In this document: positions 7,599 through 18,533 of the stretch, in pieces
Layout: each line of letters begins with the position of its first letter
Position numbering within the stretch: position 1 is the first letter of the stretch
NCBI GenBank assembly: GCA_016874135.1
Contig: VGVE01000013.1
Location: forward strand, 1-49,595
Reading direction: 5' to 3'
From: Gammaproteobacteria bacterium
GTDB lineage: Bacteria; Pseudomonadota; Gammaproteobacteria; Pseudomonadales; Azotimanducaceae
Length of the DNA stretch: 49,595 nucleotides
The notes under the pieces: model-generated
The model's input: only the letters and a program-made list of their open reading frames with translations
What the model was told of the DNA's origin: nothing
Databases searched by the model: none
Made by a program: the position numbers and the translations under genes

Positions 7599-7754
7599 TT
7601 ATTTGATCTTGGCTTCGGTGTAGAGCACGTGCTTGCGGACAACCGGATCATATTTCTTCATCTGCAGCTTGTCCGGTGTGGTCCGCTTGTTCTTGTCGGT
7701 CGTGTAGTAATGACCGGTACCAGCGCTGGAAACCAGCTTGATCTTGTCACGCAC
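7599..7754 (-). CDS. rpmG: 50S ribosomal protein L33
   Basis: A 51-residue basic ribosomal protein read from the GTG at 7754: [19 protein letters not shown], then [20 protein letters not shown], ending [12 protein letters not shown]. It matches L33 end to end. AGGAG lies seven bases before the GTG. An ATG four bases upstream of that GTG is out of frame and is not the start. The cysteines of the zinc-binding L33 form are absent, so this is the zinc-independent type. It lies 149 bases behind rpmB in the rpmB-rpmG-mutM order. Confidence 0.96.
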   Translation of the reverse strand: MRDKIKLVSSAGTGHYYTTDKNKRTTPDKLQMKKYDPVVRKHVLYTEAKIK

Positions 7755-7843
7755 CGCATTGCTCCTGTTTGCCGGACTGACCCGTGGGCCTTACCGGCCC
7801 GGTTATTATGACCTTGACCACGACGTGGACCACATTCGACAGC

Positions 7844-7861
7844 ACTGGCCGTCAGGCCAGT
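7844..7861. repeat. Hairpin in the rpmB-rpmG spacer
   Basis: ACTGGCC GTCA GGCCAGT is a perfect seven-base stem with a four-base loop, 43 bases after the rpmB stop on the minus strand. A second stem, GGGCC/GGCCC, lies at 7786-7800. Neither is followed by a T-run, so attenuation or RNA processing between the two ribosomal genes is possible but unproven. Confidence 0.45.
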
Positions 7862-7903
7862 CACGCCGTTACCTTCTAGAACTCGTTTGTGCTCTTCAAG
7901 GAC

Positions 7904-8140
7904 CTAGACTTTGTGACCCGCCGCCCTGAGGTCACTCAGCACCGATTCGATGCCGCGCTTGTCGATGATCCGCATTCCCTGTGTGGACACCCGCAGGCGC
8001 ACGAAACGCTGTTCTGACTCCACCCAAAAACGCTTGCTCTGCAGATTGGGCAGAAATCGGCGCCGGGTCTTGTTCTGAGCGTGGCTGATTTTGTTCCCGC
8101 TCTGCGGGTGTTTTCCGGTGACCTGGCAAACTTGGGACAT
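7904..8140 (-). CDS. rpmB: 50S ribosomal protein L28
   Basis: A 78-residue large-subunit protein: [20 protein letters not shown], then [20 protein letters not shown], ending DLRAAGHKV. It matches enteric L28 in length and nearly throughout. The ATG is about 25 bases downstream of the predicted transcription start; no strong ribosome binding site is visible. It is the first gene of the rpmB-rpmG-mutM unit. Confidence 0.97.
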   Translation of the reverse strand: MSQVCQVTGKHPQSGNKISHAQNKTRRRFLPNLQSKRFWVESEQRFVRLRVSTQGMRIIDKRGIESVLSDLRAAGHKV

Positions 8141-8172
8141 TGGCGCGTCCGGGCAGCGAAAAAAGGAGCGGC

Positions 8173-8201
8173 TTTATACACCAGGCCTTAGGGCAGGTCA
8201 A
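8173..8201 (-). promoter_or_regulatory. Sigma70 promoter of rpmB
   Basis: On the minus strand TTGACC (8201-8196, 5/6 to consensus) and TATAAA (8178-8173, 5/6) are separated by exactly 17 bases. The predicted start of transcription lies about 25 bases before the rpmB ATG. This is one of the two best promoter matches I see in the window. Confidence 0.8.
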
Positions 8202-8226
8202 AAACAGGGCCCTCTTGGACGGGTAC

Positions 8227-9051
8227 CTAGACCGGCCCCCGTTCCGCCATCGAAACCGTTTGGGCTCGGCCCACCACCACATGATCGACCAACCGCACAC
8301 CCACCTCCGACAACAACGGTTTCAGTCGTTCGGTCAGGGCGATATCCGCAACACTCGGCTCTGCAAAGCCCGACGGATGATTGTGGGCGAGCACGATTGC
8401 TGCGGCATTATGTGTCAGGCATTGCCGGATGACTTCCCGCGGATAGACGTTCGCGCTGTCGATAGTGCCCGAAAAGAGAACTTCGTAGGCGATCAGCCGG
8501 TGCCGACTGTCGAGAAAGAGCGCCGCAAAGAGTTCGCGCTCCTGGCCTTCGAGCCGAAGCGACACCAGCTTTTTGACAGTGGCAGCGCCCTGCATCACCG
8601 TTCCCGCCTCAATTTCCTCCATCAGCGCATGTTCGGCGAGCGGAAGCACTGTTTTGAGCGCCGCAACCTGAGCAAGTAAGATGCCCGGTACGGCAAGCAG
8701 ATGCTTGGGTCGCGCACGGAAGATCCGTCCCAACGAGCCAAACCGGGAGAGGAGACTTCGAGCCACTTCCATCGCCGAACGACCCGCCGTCCCATGTCCG
8801 AGGCACAGGGCCAGCAACTCACTGTCGCGCAGGGACGAAGGCCCCATCCGAACGAGGCGCTCCCTCGGCCGGCCTTGCTCGGCATCCGCAAGACGCCGCG
8901 TGAAACTTTCGGAACTTGCGCAGGTCGGTAGTTGCCCTACACACCCGATGCTATCGTCAGCGGTGTTGGGCGCCACAATCAAAGGCGTCGGCTCCGGTCC
9001 GCAAGCGGGATCAGCATCAACTTTCTGCGGTTTGACCTGTGTACTGTTCAT
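8227..9051 (-). CDS. radC: RadC-family JAMM/MPN domain protein
   Basis: The N-terminal part has RPRERLVRMG and LRDSELLALCLGHGTAG, typical of RadC, followed by a helix-hairpin-helix-like stretch. The C-terminal MPN domain carries the metal-binding signature HNHPSG...SVAD near residue 245, with its upstream glutamate. The family's role is unsettled; the old link to radiation repair was withdrawn. The called protein has 274 residues against about 225 usually. The extra 45-50 N-terminal residues are low-complexity, so the real start may be the GTG at 8976. Its ATG is only 13 bases from that of coaBC, which diverges from it. Confidence 0.9.
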   Translation of the reverse strand: MNSTQVKPQKVDADPACGPEPTPLIVAPNTADDSIGCVGQLPTCASSESFTRRLADAEQGRPRERLVRMGPSSLRDSELLALCLGHGTAGRSAMEVARSLLSRFGSLGRIFRARPKHLLAVPGILLAQVAALKTVLPLAEHALMEEIEAGTVMQGAATVKKLVSLRLEGQERELFAALFLDSRHRLIAYEVLFSGTIDSANVYPREVIRQCLTHNAAAIVLAHNHPSGFAEPSVADIALTERLKPLLSEVGVRLVDHVVVGRAQTVSMAERGPV

Positions 9052-9064
9052 TCAGGGTGTTCAC

Positions 9065-10297
9065 ATGAATCTCATCGGCAAGAAGATCGTACTGGGCATC
9101 TGCGGCGGGATCGCTGCCTACAAAACGCCAATCCTTGTGCGCCGTTTGCGACAGGCCGGGGCTGAAGTGCAGGTGGTTATGACCCGCGCCGCGACATCGT
9201 TTGTGACTCCGACGTCGATCGCCGCGGTGTCGGGTCGCGCTCCGAGGGACGACTTGTTCGATCTCCAGGCTGAAGCGTCGATGGGACACATCGAACTCGC
9301 TCGGTGGGCGGATTGCGTATTGATTGCTCCCGCCACCGCACACCTTCTGGGTCAACTCGCAGGCGGCCTCGCATCAGATCTGCTGACAACGCTTTGTCTC
9401 GCGACACGTTGTCCGGTGATGCTGTTTCCCGCGATGAACAACGTCATGTGGGAGTCACGGCCAGTGCAAGCCAACGTGCAGCGCTTGAGCGAATTCGGCT
9501 ACCACATCTTTCAGCCGGACTCGGGCGAACAAGCCTGCGGGGAAACCGGGCCAGGACGCTTGCCAGAACCGGAGGACATCACCCCCCATGTCATATCGTT
9601 TCTGAACACGTCACGTATGCTCGCGGGGCTACGGGTGCTCATCACCGCGGGCCCAACTCGAGAAGCGATCGATCCGGTGCGGTTCATTTCCAACCACAGT
9701 TCGGGAAAACAGGGTTACGCCTTTGCAGAAGCGGCCTTGGACCTCGGCGCAGATGTCACCCTCGTCAGCGGCCCGGTTGCTCTGCCACCGCCCAAAGGTG
9801 CGCACGTCATTCAGGTGCAGAGCGCCGAACAAATGCTCAGTGCCGTGTTGTCGAAACTCAACAGCACAGACGTTTTCATCGGCGTCGCTGCCGTTGCCGA
9901 CTATCGACCGAAAGAAGTACACGAACAGAAAATCAAACGGGTTGAACAAGGGCTAGATGCGATCCCCCTGGTGGCCAATCCCGACATCATCGCGACAGTG
10001 GCTTCGTCCCCGCATCGACCCCGGCTGGTGATCGGGTTCGCTGCGGAAACACAGAACACGATTGCCAATGCGGAGGCGAAACTCATTCGCAAGAAACTCG
10101 ATGCGATCATCGTTAACGATGTGGCCGACAAGCGCATCGGATTCAACGGCGACAACAACGCGGCTACTCTGATCACGGCCACTGGCCGCAAGTTTTTCGA
10201 CCAACGACCGAAGCATTGGCTGGCACGGGATCTGCTGCTGGAGTTGTCCAGTCGATTGACAGGTGGGTTAGCGCCCACAAACCCGCTATACCCTTAA
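9065..10297 (+). CDS. coaBC: Bifunctional phosphopantothenoylcysteine decarboxylase / phosphopantothenate-cysteine ligase
   Basis: Two consecutive steps of coenzyme A synthesis. CoaC is the N-terminal flavoprotein half (residues 1 to about 185), with GGIAAYKTP at the start, the catalytic His in GHIELARWAD, and PAMNNVMW. CoaB is the C-terminal half, with ITAGPTREAIDPVRFISNHSSG and AVADYRP, and the KIKR ligase loop. At 410 residues it has the usual length. The frame is open 128 codons further upstream, but conservation begins at the ATG 9065 (MNLIGKKIVLGICGG). The next gene is algC; the dut gene found between them in Pseudomonas is absent. Confidence 0.97.
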   Translation: MNLIGKKIVLGICGGIAAYKTPILVRRLRQAGAEVQVVMTRAATSFVTPTSIAAVSGRAPRDDLFDLQAEASMGHIELARWADCVLIAPATAHLLGQLAGGLASDLLTTLCLATRCPVMLFPAMNNVMWESRPVQANVQRLSEFGYHIFQPDSGEQACGETGPGRLPEPEDITPHVISFLNTSRMLAGLRVLITAGPTREAIDPVRFISNHSSGKQGYAFAEAALDLGADVTLVSGPVALPPPKGAHVIQVQSAEQMLSAVLSKLNSTDVFIGVAAVADYRPKEVHEQKIKRVEQGLDAIPLVANPDIIATVASSPHRPRLVIGFAAETQNTIANAEAKLIRKKLDAIIVNDVADKRIGFNGDNNAATLITATGRKFFDQRPKHWLARDLLLELSSRLTGGLAPTNPLYP

Positions 10298-10360
10298 ATC
10301 AGTCGCGATCTACAGAACGCACCTATACCATACGAACGGGAAGTGAAGCCGGGAGCAAAG

Positions 10361-13878
<3,518 letters not shown>

Positions 13879-13881
13879 GCC

Positions 13882-14505
13882 ATGGCAATGCTGAAAGACC
13901 GATCCAATCGCAAGCAGCAAATTCTCGAAGCGCTGGCAATGATGTTGCAGAACAATCCTGGCGACCGTATCACCACAGCCAATCTGGCCCGCGCAGTCGG
14001 AGTATCTGAGGCCGCGCTTTATCGGCACTTTCCAAGCAAGGCGAAGATGTTCGAGGGGCTGATCGAGTTCATCGAGGAGAGTCTGTTCACCCGGATCAAC
14101 CGGATTCAGCACCCCGTCGAAGGTTCCGCAGATGCGCTCGGACCTGTCGAGCAGTGTGGCGCGATTCTCTGGCTGCTTCTCAACTTTGCCGAGAAGAACC
14201 CGGGATTTGCGCGCTTGCTGGTAGGAGATGCGCTGCAGGGTGAAACAGAACGACTGCGATCGCGGATGCGCCAGGTTTTTGATCGATTTGAAACCCATCT
14301 GCGTCAGGCCGTGAAGAACTGTCAGACAGCTACTCCAGGCTTACCTGAAACACCGGCCGCGACCGCAGCAAACCTGTTGCTGGCCAGCGTCGAAGGGCGC
14401 ATCAACCAGTTCGTTCGCAGTGAGTTCCGATCATCCCCAACAGTCGGTTGGCAGGAACAATGGCGACTGCTGTCGCAGTCGATTTTCAGCACTTCCCGCG
14501 CTTGA
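13882..14505 (+). CDS. slmA: Nucleoid occlusion factor SlmA (TetR family)
   Basis: DNA-binding protein that blocks FtsZ ring formation over the nucleoid. The N-terminal TetR-type helix-turn-helix, with RITTANLARAVGVSEAALYR and HFPSKAKMFEGLIEF (residues 30-65), is strongly SlmA-like. The C-terminal domain has LLVGDALQGE and ends in SIFSTSRA. At 207 residues it is slightly longer than E. coli SlmA (198). It starts four bases after argB and ends inside the tail of the convergent DUF4124-like gene (20-base overlap). Confidence 0.93.
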   Translation: MAMLKDRSNRKQQILEALAMMLQNNPGDRITTANLARAVGVSEAALYRHFPSKAKMFEGLIEFIEESLFTRINRIQHPVEGSADALGPVEQCGAILWLLLNFAEKNPGFARLLVGDALQGETERLRSRMRQVFDRFETHLRQAVKNCQTATPGLPETPAATAANLLLASVEGRINQFVRSEFRSSPTVGWQEQWRLLSQSIFSTSRA

Positions 14506-15082
14506 ACGCCACCCTTTCCGCTTTGAATTTCGCGGCGATATTGCGACGCTCCTTTTCCCGCTGTTTTATGGACTTTTCCACCAGCTTGATCTGACCAGCC
14601 GCACGTTCGATGTTCTGGATGAGGATGTTGGTGAGCGTGCCGCCTGATCGTTCGATACGTGCAGCCTGGGCCAGAAGATCATTGTGTTGACCGCGCAACG
14701 CGATCAGCTTGGCCCGGTCATTGGCAAGCGTGGTCTCAACCGCCTCGATTTCTTCTGCCTCGAAGCGGTCAATGTCAGCGCTAGTTTGATACATCGTTGA
14801 AACCCGCACCCAGGTCGCGCGATGCTCGGCAAGTTCCGCATCCCGCTTCTTCTTGGCTTCAAGTTCCGCACCCGTGAGTTCGGCGGCAACCGTGCGTACG
14901 ACGCGGCCGCTGGCGTCCAGCACATCGTAATCAAACTTAACACGATCGTTGGGAATGGAATGGGAAATCTCGGTCTTGCCCTGGGCATTGGTGAACCGGT
15001 AAATCTGAGTTTGGGACTCTGCGGCCTGGACAGAGATCGAAACGACGAGCGCGAACAAGAGACTGATCGCTCGCGTCCGCAT
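14486..15082 (-). CDS. Exported DUF4124-like coiled-coil protein
   Basis: 198 residues from the ATG at 15082. A signal peptide (MRTRAISLLFALVVSISVQA) precedes a short DUF4124-like domain, IYRFTNAQGKTEISHSIPND, and then two charged helical stretches rich in Glu, Lys and Arg that look like coiled coil (about residues 75-130 and 150-195). No catalytic motif is seen and the function is unknown. The frame is open to 15127, but those residues would overlap pyrE and precede the signal peptide. It lies 32 bases behind pyrE on the same strand, so it is probably the third gene of the rph-pyrE operon. Confidence 0.8.
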   Translation of the reverse strand: MRTRAISLLFALVVSISVQAAESQTQIYRFTNAQGKTEISHSIPNDRVKFDYDVLDASGRVVRTVAAELTGAELEAKKKRDAELAEHRATWVRVSTMYQTSADIDRFEAEEIEAVETTLANDRAKLIALRGQHNDLLAQAARIERSGGTLTNILIQNIERAAGQIKLVEKSIKQREKERRNIAAKFKAERVAFKRGKC

Positions 15083-15114
15083 AATCGCTTTTCTTAAGTC
15101 CGGGTCTGACATGG

Positions 15115-15786
15115 TTATTGGGCGCAATACTGTTGCTGATACTGGATCATCGTTTGACGAAAGCCCTGGGCTCCCTGAACGCCTTCGTCCGGGGTGCCAA
15201 GGTAGTCGATCACTTCCTGCAAGTTTACGATGCTGGTCACAGGCAGGCCGTGATCCAGTCCAAGTGCTTCCGCGGCGGTTACACGCCTGCCATCCAGATA
15301 CTCCTGCCGATCAAGTGCAATCAGGACCCCGCAGGCTTTCGCGCCGGTGGCTTCGATGATGGCTTTGGATTCGAGCTTGGCCGCGCCATCTGTGACGACA
15401 TCATCAACCACCAGAACGTTGCCCTTGAGGGGGGCCCCTACCAACGAACCACCTTCCCCATGGCTTTTTGCTTCCTTGCGATTGAACGCCACCGGAAGAT
15501 TCAAAGGTTGTGGATCTGCGGCAAGGGCTATGGCCATGGCGGTGGCGATCTGTATGCCCTTGTACGCCGGACCAAAAAGCACATCGCACTGGATGCTTTC
15601 GACGCGCCAAGCTGCAGCGTAGGCCCGGCCCATTTCGAGCAAGGCGTCCCCACGAGAGATCACGCCCATATTGAAAAAGAACGGGCTTCGACGACCGTTC
15701 TTCAACGTGAAATCGCCAAACCGCAATACCTGTTCATTAATCATCAGGCGAATGAAGCGCCGCTTCCATGCCGGCAGTGTGCTCAT
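15115..15786 (-). CDS. pyrE: Orotate phosphoribosyltransferase
   Basis: Makes orotidine 5'-phosphate from orotate and PRPP in pyrimidine synthesis. The PRPP-binding motif [14 protein letters not shown] is complete, and [21 protein letters not shown] and [13 protein letters not shown] (the catalytic loop) are in place. 223 residues, about ten more than E. coli. The ATG overlaps the rph stop by four bases (ATGA). The rph-pyrE pairing is widespread in proteobacteria. Confidence 0.97.
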   Translation of the reverse strand: MSTLPAWKRRFIRLMINEQVLRFGDFTLKNGRRSPFFFNMGVISRGDALLEMGRAYAAAWRVESIQCDVLFGPAYKGIQIATAMAIALAADPQPLNLPVAFNRKEAKSHGEGGSLVGAPLKGNVLVVDDVVTDGAAKLESKAIIEATGAKACGVLIALDRQEYLDGRRVTAAEALGLDHGLPVTSIVNLQEVIDYLGTPDEGVQGAQGFRQTMIQYQQQYCAQ

Positions 15787-16502
15787 CGCGACGACCTCCC
15801 GGTTACCTGCCGCTGGACCTGCAACAACTCGCGGATCCCCTGCTCGGCCATATCCAGCAAGGTTTCGAGTTCTGCCCTCGTAAACGTTGCGCCTTCCGCA
15901 GTGCCTTGCACCTCAACGAGGCCGCCCGACTCAAGCATCACCACATTCATGTCCGAATCAGCAGACGAATCTTCGACGTATTCGAGGTCAAGCACTGGAC
16001 GGCCCTTCACAACGCCCACGGAGACAGAGGCCACAAACTGATTGAACGCTGTCTGAAGCGAGTGCTTATGGAGTGCATCCCACACTGCGACTGCAGCGCC
16101 GGTAATGGACGCCGTTCGTGTTCCGCCATCGGCCTGCAGGACATCGCAGTCGATCTTGACCGTACGCTCGCCGAGCCTGTCGAGGTCAACGGCCGCTCTG
16201 AGGCTGCGGCCAATCAAACGCTGTATCTCCAGCGTGCGGCCGCCCTGTTTACCACGCGCTGCTTCGCGATCAACGCGCTCATGAGTTGATCCCGGCAACA
16301 TACCGTACTCCGCTGTCAGCCAGCCCTTCCCCGATCCTCGCAGGAACGGAGGGACGCCACTTTCGATGACTGCGGTACACAACACGCGTGTATCACCAAA
16401 GGAGGCGAGCACAGAACCGCCAGCATGTTTGGTAAATCCCCGCTCCAGGGAAACGACTCTCAACTGGGTTGGTCTTCGACCATTGGGACGCTCCACGTCC
16501 AT
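15783..16502 (-). CDS. rph: Ribonuclease PH
   Basis: Phosphorolytic 3'-5' exoribonuclease that trims tRNA 3' ends. It starts [15 protein letters not shown] and has [16 protein letters not shown], the phosphate-binding and oligomer segment [28 protein letters not shown], and the active-site region [20 protein letters not shown]. 239 residues, full length. GGAG lies about 11 bases before the ATG. It is the first gene of rph-pyrE and diverges from yicC across a 204-base gap full of hairpins. Confidence 0.97.
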   Translation of the reverse strand: MDVERPNGRRPTQLRVVSLERGFTKHAGGSVLASFGDTRVLCTAVIESGVPPFLRGSGKGWLTAEYGMLPGSTHERVDREAARGKQGGRTLEIQRLIGRSLRAAVDLDRLGERTVKIDCDVLQADGGTRTASITGAAVAVWDALHKHSLQTAFNQFVASVSVGVVKGRPVLDLEYVEDSSADSDMNVVMLESGGLVEVQGTAEGATFTRAELETLLDMAEQGIRELLQVQRQVTGRSSR

Positions 16503-16603
16503 AAGGCTTACAGCTCCGGCAGATTTCGGGCGCTGAGTATAACCTCACGATGCGGCGAGACCCGAAGGCTCGCGCGCAGCCCGCTGATCCGGCCGACCCT
16601 GCT

Positions 16604-16683
16604 GTGCGACTACGCCGCACCTTTTCATTCTTCCAAGCGACTACGTCGCGTCTTTTTATATCAATCGCGCGACTACGTCGCGC
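16604..16683. repeat. Three spaced hairpins with a GCGACTACGYCGC core before yicC
   Basis: Cores lie at 16606-16618 (GCGACTACGCCGC), 16637-16649 (GCGACTACGTCGC) and 16669-16681 (GCGACTACGTCGC), so start-to-start spacing is 31 and 32 bases. The third is the best hairpin, with a seven-base stem GCGCGAC/GTCGCGC around TAC. The first two are followed by CTTTTC and CTTTTT, so each unit resembles a small terminator. They sit between the divergent rph and yicC genes, close to the yicC ATG. Confidence 0.8.
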
Positions 16684-16706
16684 TCGGGGGCTGCTAGAAT
16701 CCCGAC

Positions 16707-17570
16707 ATGATGTTCAGCATGACCGCATTCGCTCGCAGCCAGGGTGACCACGCCCGATTCCATCTCGTCTGGGAACTGCGCAGCGTCAATCACCGTTATC
16801 TGGAAACACAATTCCGCCTTCCAGATGCATTTCGTAATCTCGAACAAAGCCTGCGGGACACTGCTCGTCGTCACCTCCGCCGCGGCAAGCTTGATGCAAC
16901 GCTGCGATTCGATCGCGCTGCACGCGAAGGCGCCTTCGAGATCAACAGACCCTTGTTGCTACAGCTGCTGGCTTCCCTCGAGCAAGTGCGCCGAGATGCG
17001 CCGGATATCGGCAGCATCAGTCCTGTGGAACTCATGAAATGGCCAGGCGTACTCCAGGATGCCAGCGCGGAAGATGATGCGTTGCTGCGTAAAGCCGGTG
17101 AGTTGTTCGAACAGGCCCTCGGTGACCTCATATCGGCACGTCAACGCGAAGGTGCGGCAATCCACACCACCGTCGAAGACCGACTAAAGGCCATCGACTC
17201 ACACCTTTCGGCTCTGCGCACCCTCGCCGATCAGGCCAGCCGTGATCTTTTGCAAAAACTTCGCGGGCGAATCAATGAACTCGCTGTTGAAGTTGATCCA
17301 TTGCGGCTTGAACAGGAGGTTGCCCTGATCGCTCAACGGGGTGATGTCGCTGAAGAGATCGACCGGCTTGGCATCCACGTCGAAGAGTGTCGTCGAGCTC
17401 TATGCAGCAACGACCCGCAGGGGCGCCGTCTGGATTTTCTGACTCAGGAAATGAACCGCGAAACCAATACGCTCGGCGCCAAGTCGAGCCACGCGGAAGT
17501 TTCGCAACGTGTCGTCGACCTGAAGGTCATCGTCGAGCAGATCCGGGAACAGGTTCAGAACATCGAATGA
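16707..17570 (+). CDS. yicC: YicC family endoribonuclease
   Basis: 287 residues matching the YicC/YloC family: N-terminal MFSMTAFARSQG, WELRSVNHRYLE, RLPDAFRNLE and RGKLDATLRF; a central helical part; and the C-terminal DUF1732 block ending DFLTQEMNRETNTLGAKS, then VVDLKVIVEQIREQVQNIE. E. coli YicC has been reported to be an RNase acting on small RNAs; the role here is inferred from family. ATG 16707 or 16710 could be the start. The stop TGA overlaps the ATG of gmk (ATGA), and the yicC-gmk pairing is conserved in proteobacteria. Confidence 0.95.
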   Translation: MMFSMTAFARSQGDHARFHLVWELRSVNHRYLETQFRLPDAFRNLEQSLRDTARRHLRRGKLDATLRFDRAAREGAFEINRPLLLQLLASLEQVRRDAPDIGSISPVELMKWPGVLQDASAEDDALLRKAGELFEQALGDLISARQREGAAIHTTVEDRLKAIDSHLSALRTLADQASRDLLQKLRGRINELAVEVDPLRLEQEVALIAQRGDVAEEIDRLGIHVEECRRALCSNDPQGRRLDFLTQEMNRETNTLGAKSSHAEVSQRVVDLKVIVEQIREQVQNIE

Positions 17571-18205
17571 CCCCTGTGCGCGCTGGGCTTCTCTTTATTG
17601 TCTCGGCGCCATCCGGGGCGGGAAAGACATCACTGGTCGCAAACCTCTTGAGCAGCGTCGAGTCTCTGGCGCTCTCCATTTCCCACACCACCCGCAAACC
17701 TCGACCGGGGGAGCAGGACGGGGTGAACTATCACTTCACCAACGTATCGACGTTCGCGTCGCTGGTCACTTCAGGGGCGTTTCTTGAACACGCCAGCGTT
17801 TTCGGCAACTACTACGGGACCGCCATCGACAGCGTGCGGAAACCGCTTGCCGCGGGAACTGATCTGATTCTTGAAATTGACTGGCAGGGCGCCGCCCAGA
17901 TCCGCTCGCTGCTACCCGCCACGATCTCGATCTTCATCCTGCCGCCAAACCTCGAAACCCTGGAGGAAAGGCTCCGCTCGCGTGGCCAAGATGACGATGT
18001 CGTGATCAAGCGACGGCTGTCGATGGCTGTGGAGGAGATGTCTCACTGCTCCGAATATGACTACTTTGTGGTCAATGATGAGTTTTCCCGGGCTGCAGAC
18101 GACCTGGCAGCTATCGTGCGCTCGGAGCGCTTGCGCCGGACACCACAACAAACCGCCCTCAAGTCCATGCTCAACGGTCTGCTGGACACTCGAACGGAGG
18201 CTTGA
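17567..18205 (+). CDS. gmk: Guanylate kinase
   Basis: Phosphorylates GMP to GDP. It has the P-loop SAPSGAGKTSL (about residues 13-23), the GMP-binding SISHTTRKPRPGEQDGVNYHF, ILEIDWQGAAQIR and the lid RLRSRGQDD. 212 residues. The frame is open 60 codons upstream inside yicC, but the conserved protein starts at MTPVRAGLLFIVS, whose ATG overlaps the yicC stop. In this operon it is followed by rpoZ and spoT, tying GDP and GTP supply to the ppGpp genes. Confidence 0.97.
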   Translation: MTPVRAGLLFIVSAPSGAGKTSLVANLLSSVESLALSISHTTRKPRPGEQDGVNYHFTNVSTFASLVTSGAFLEHASVFGNYYGTAIDSVRKPLAAGTDLILEIDWQGAAQIRSLLPATISIFILPPNLETLEERLRSRGQDDDVVIKRRLSMAVEEMSHCSEYDYFVVNDEFSRAADDLAAIVRSERLRRTPQQTALKSMLNGLLDTRTEA

Positions 18206-18242
18206 GTAGACTCCCGCGCCTCCTGACTACCACCCGGACGTT

Positions 18243-18515
18243 ATGGCCCGCATTACCGTTGAAGACTGCCTCGAGCACGTCGAAAACCGCTTCCAGCTGG
18301 TCATGCTGGCTACCCGTCGAGCGCGCCAGTTACGTGCTTTCGGCGCGCACCCCCTGGTACCTGAGGAGAACGACAAACCCACCGTTATCGCTCTTCGGGA
18401 AATCGCTGCGGGCCTGATCTCGGAGGAAAGACTTGACGACCTCGAGGTCCGCGTCGAGGATGAGCCGGTAATCGTTTCTTTCGGTTCACCGGATGAGGGC
18501 TTCGGAGACCTCTGA
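18243..18515 (+). CDS. rpoZ: RNA polymerase omega subunit
   Basis: 90 residues: [31 protein letters not shown], then [15 protein letters not shown], the standard omega sequence. It helps assemble RNA polymerase by folding around beta-prime and, in E. coli, contributes to a ppGpp site. It starts 37 bases after gmk and is followed by spoT, the order found in E. coli and Pseudomonas. Confidence 0.97.
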   Translation: MARITVEDCLEHVENRFQLVMLATRRARQLRAFGAHPLVPEENDKPTVIALREIAAGLISEERLDDLEVRVEDEPVIVSFGSPDEGFGDL

Positions 18516-18520
18516 TGCTC

Positions 18521-18533
18521 CGGGCGAAGCCCG
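18521..18533 (+). promoter_or_regulatory. Hairpin directly in front of the spoT start codon
   Basis: CGGGC GAA GCCCG forms a five-base GC stem with a three-base loop. It fills the gap between the rpoZ stop (18513-18515) and the TTG of spoT (18534), where a ribosome binding site would be. It could lower spoT translation or couple it to rpoZ. No T-run follows, so it is not a terminator. Confidence 0.45.

Noticed and set aside
8681..9064. N-terminal extension of coaBC to 8681
   Set aside because: The extra residues are antisense to radC and unlike any CoaC; conservation starts at ATG 9065.
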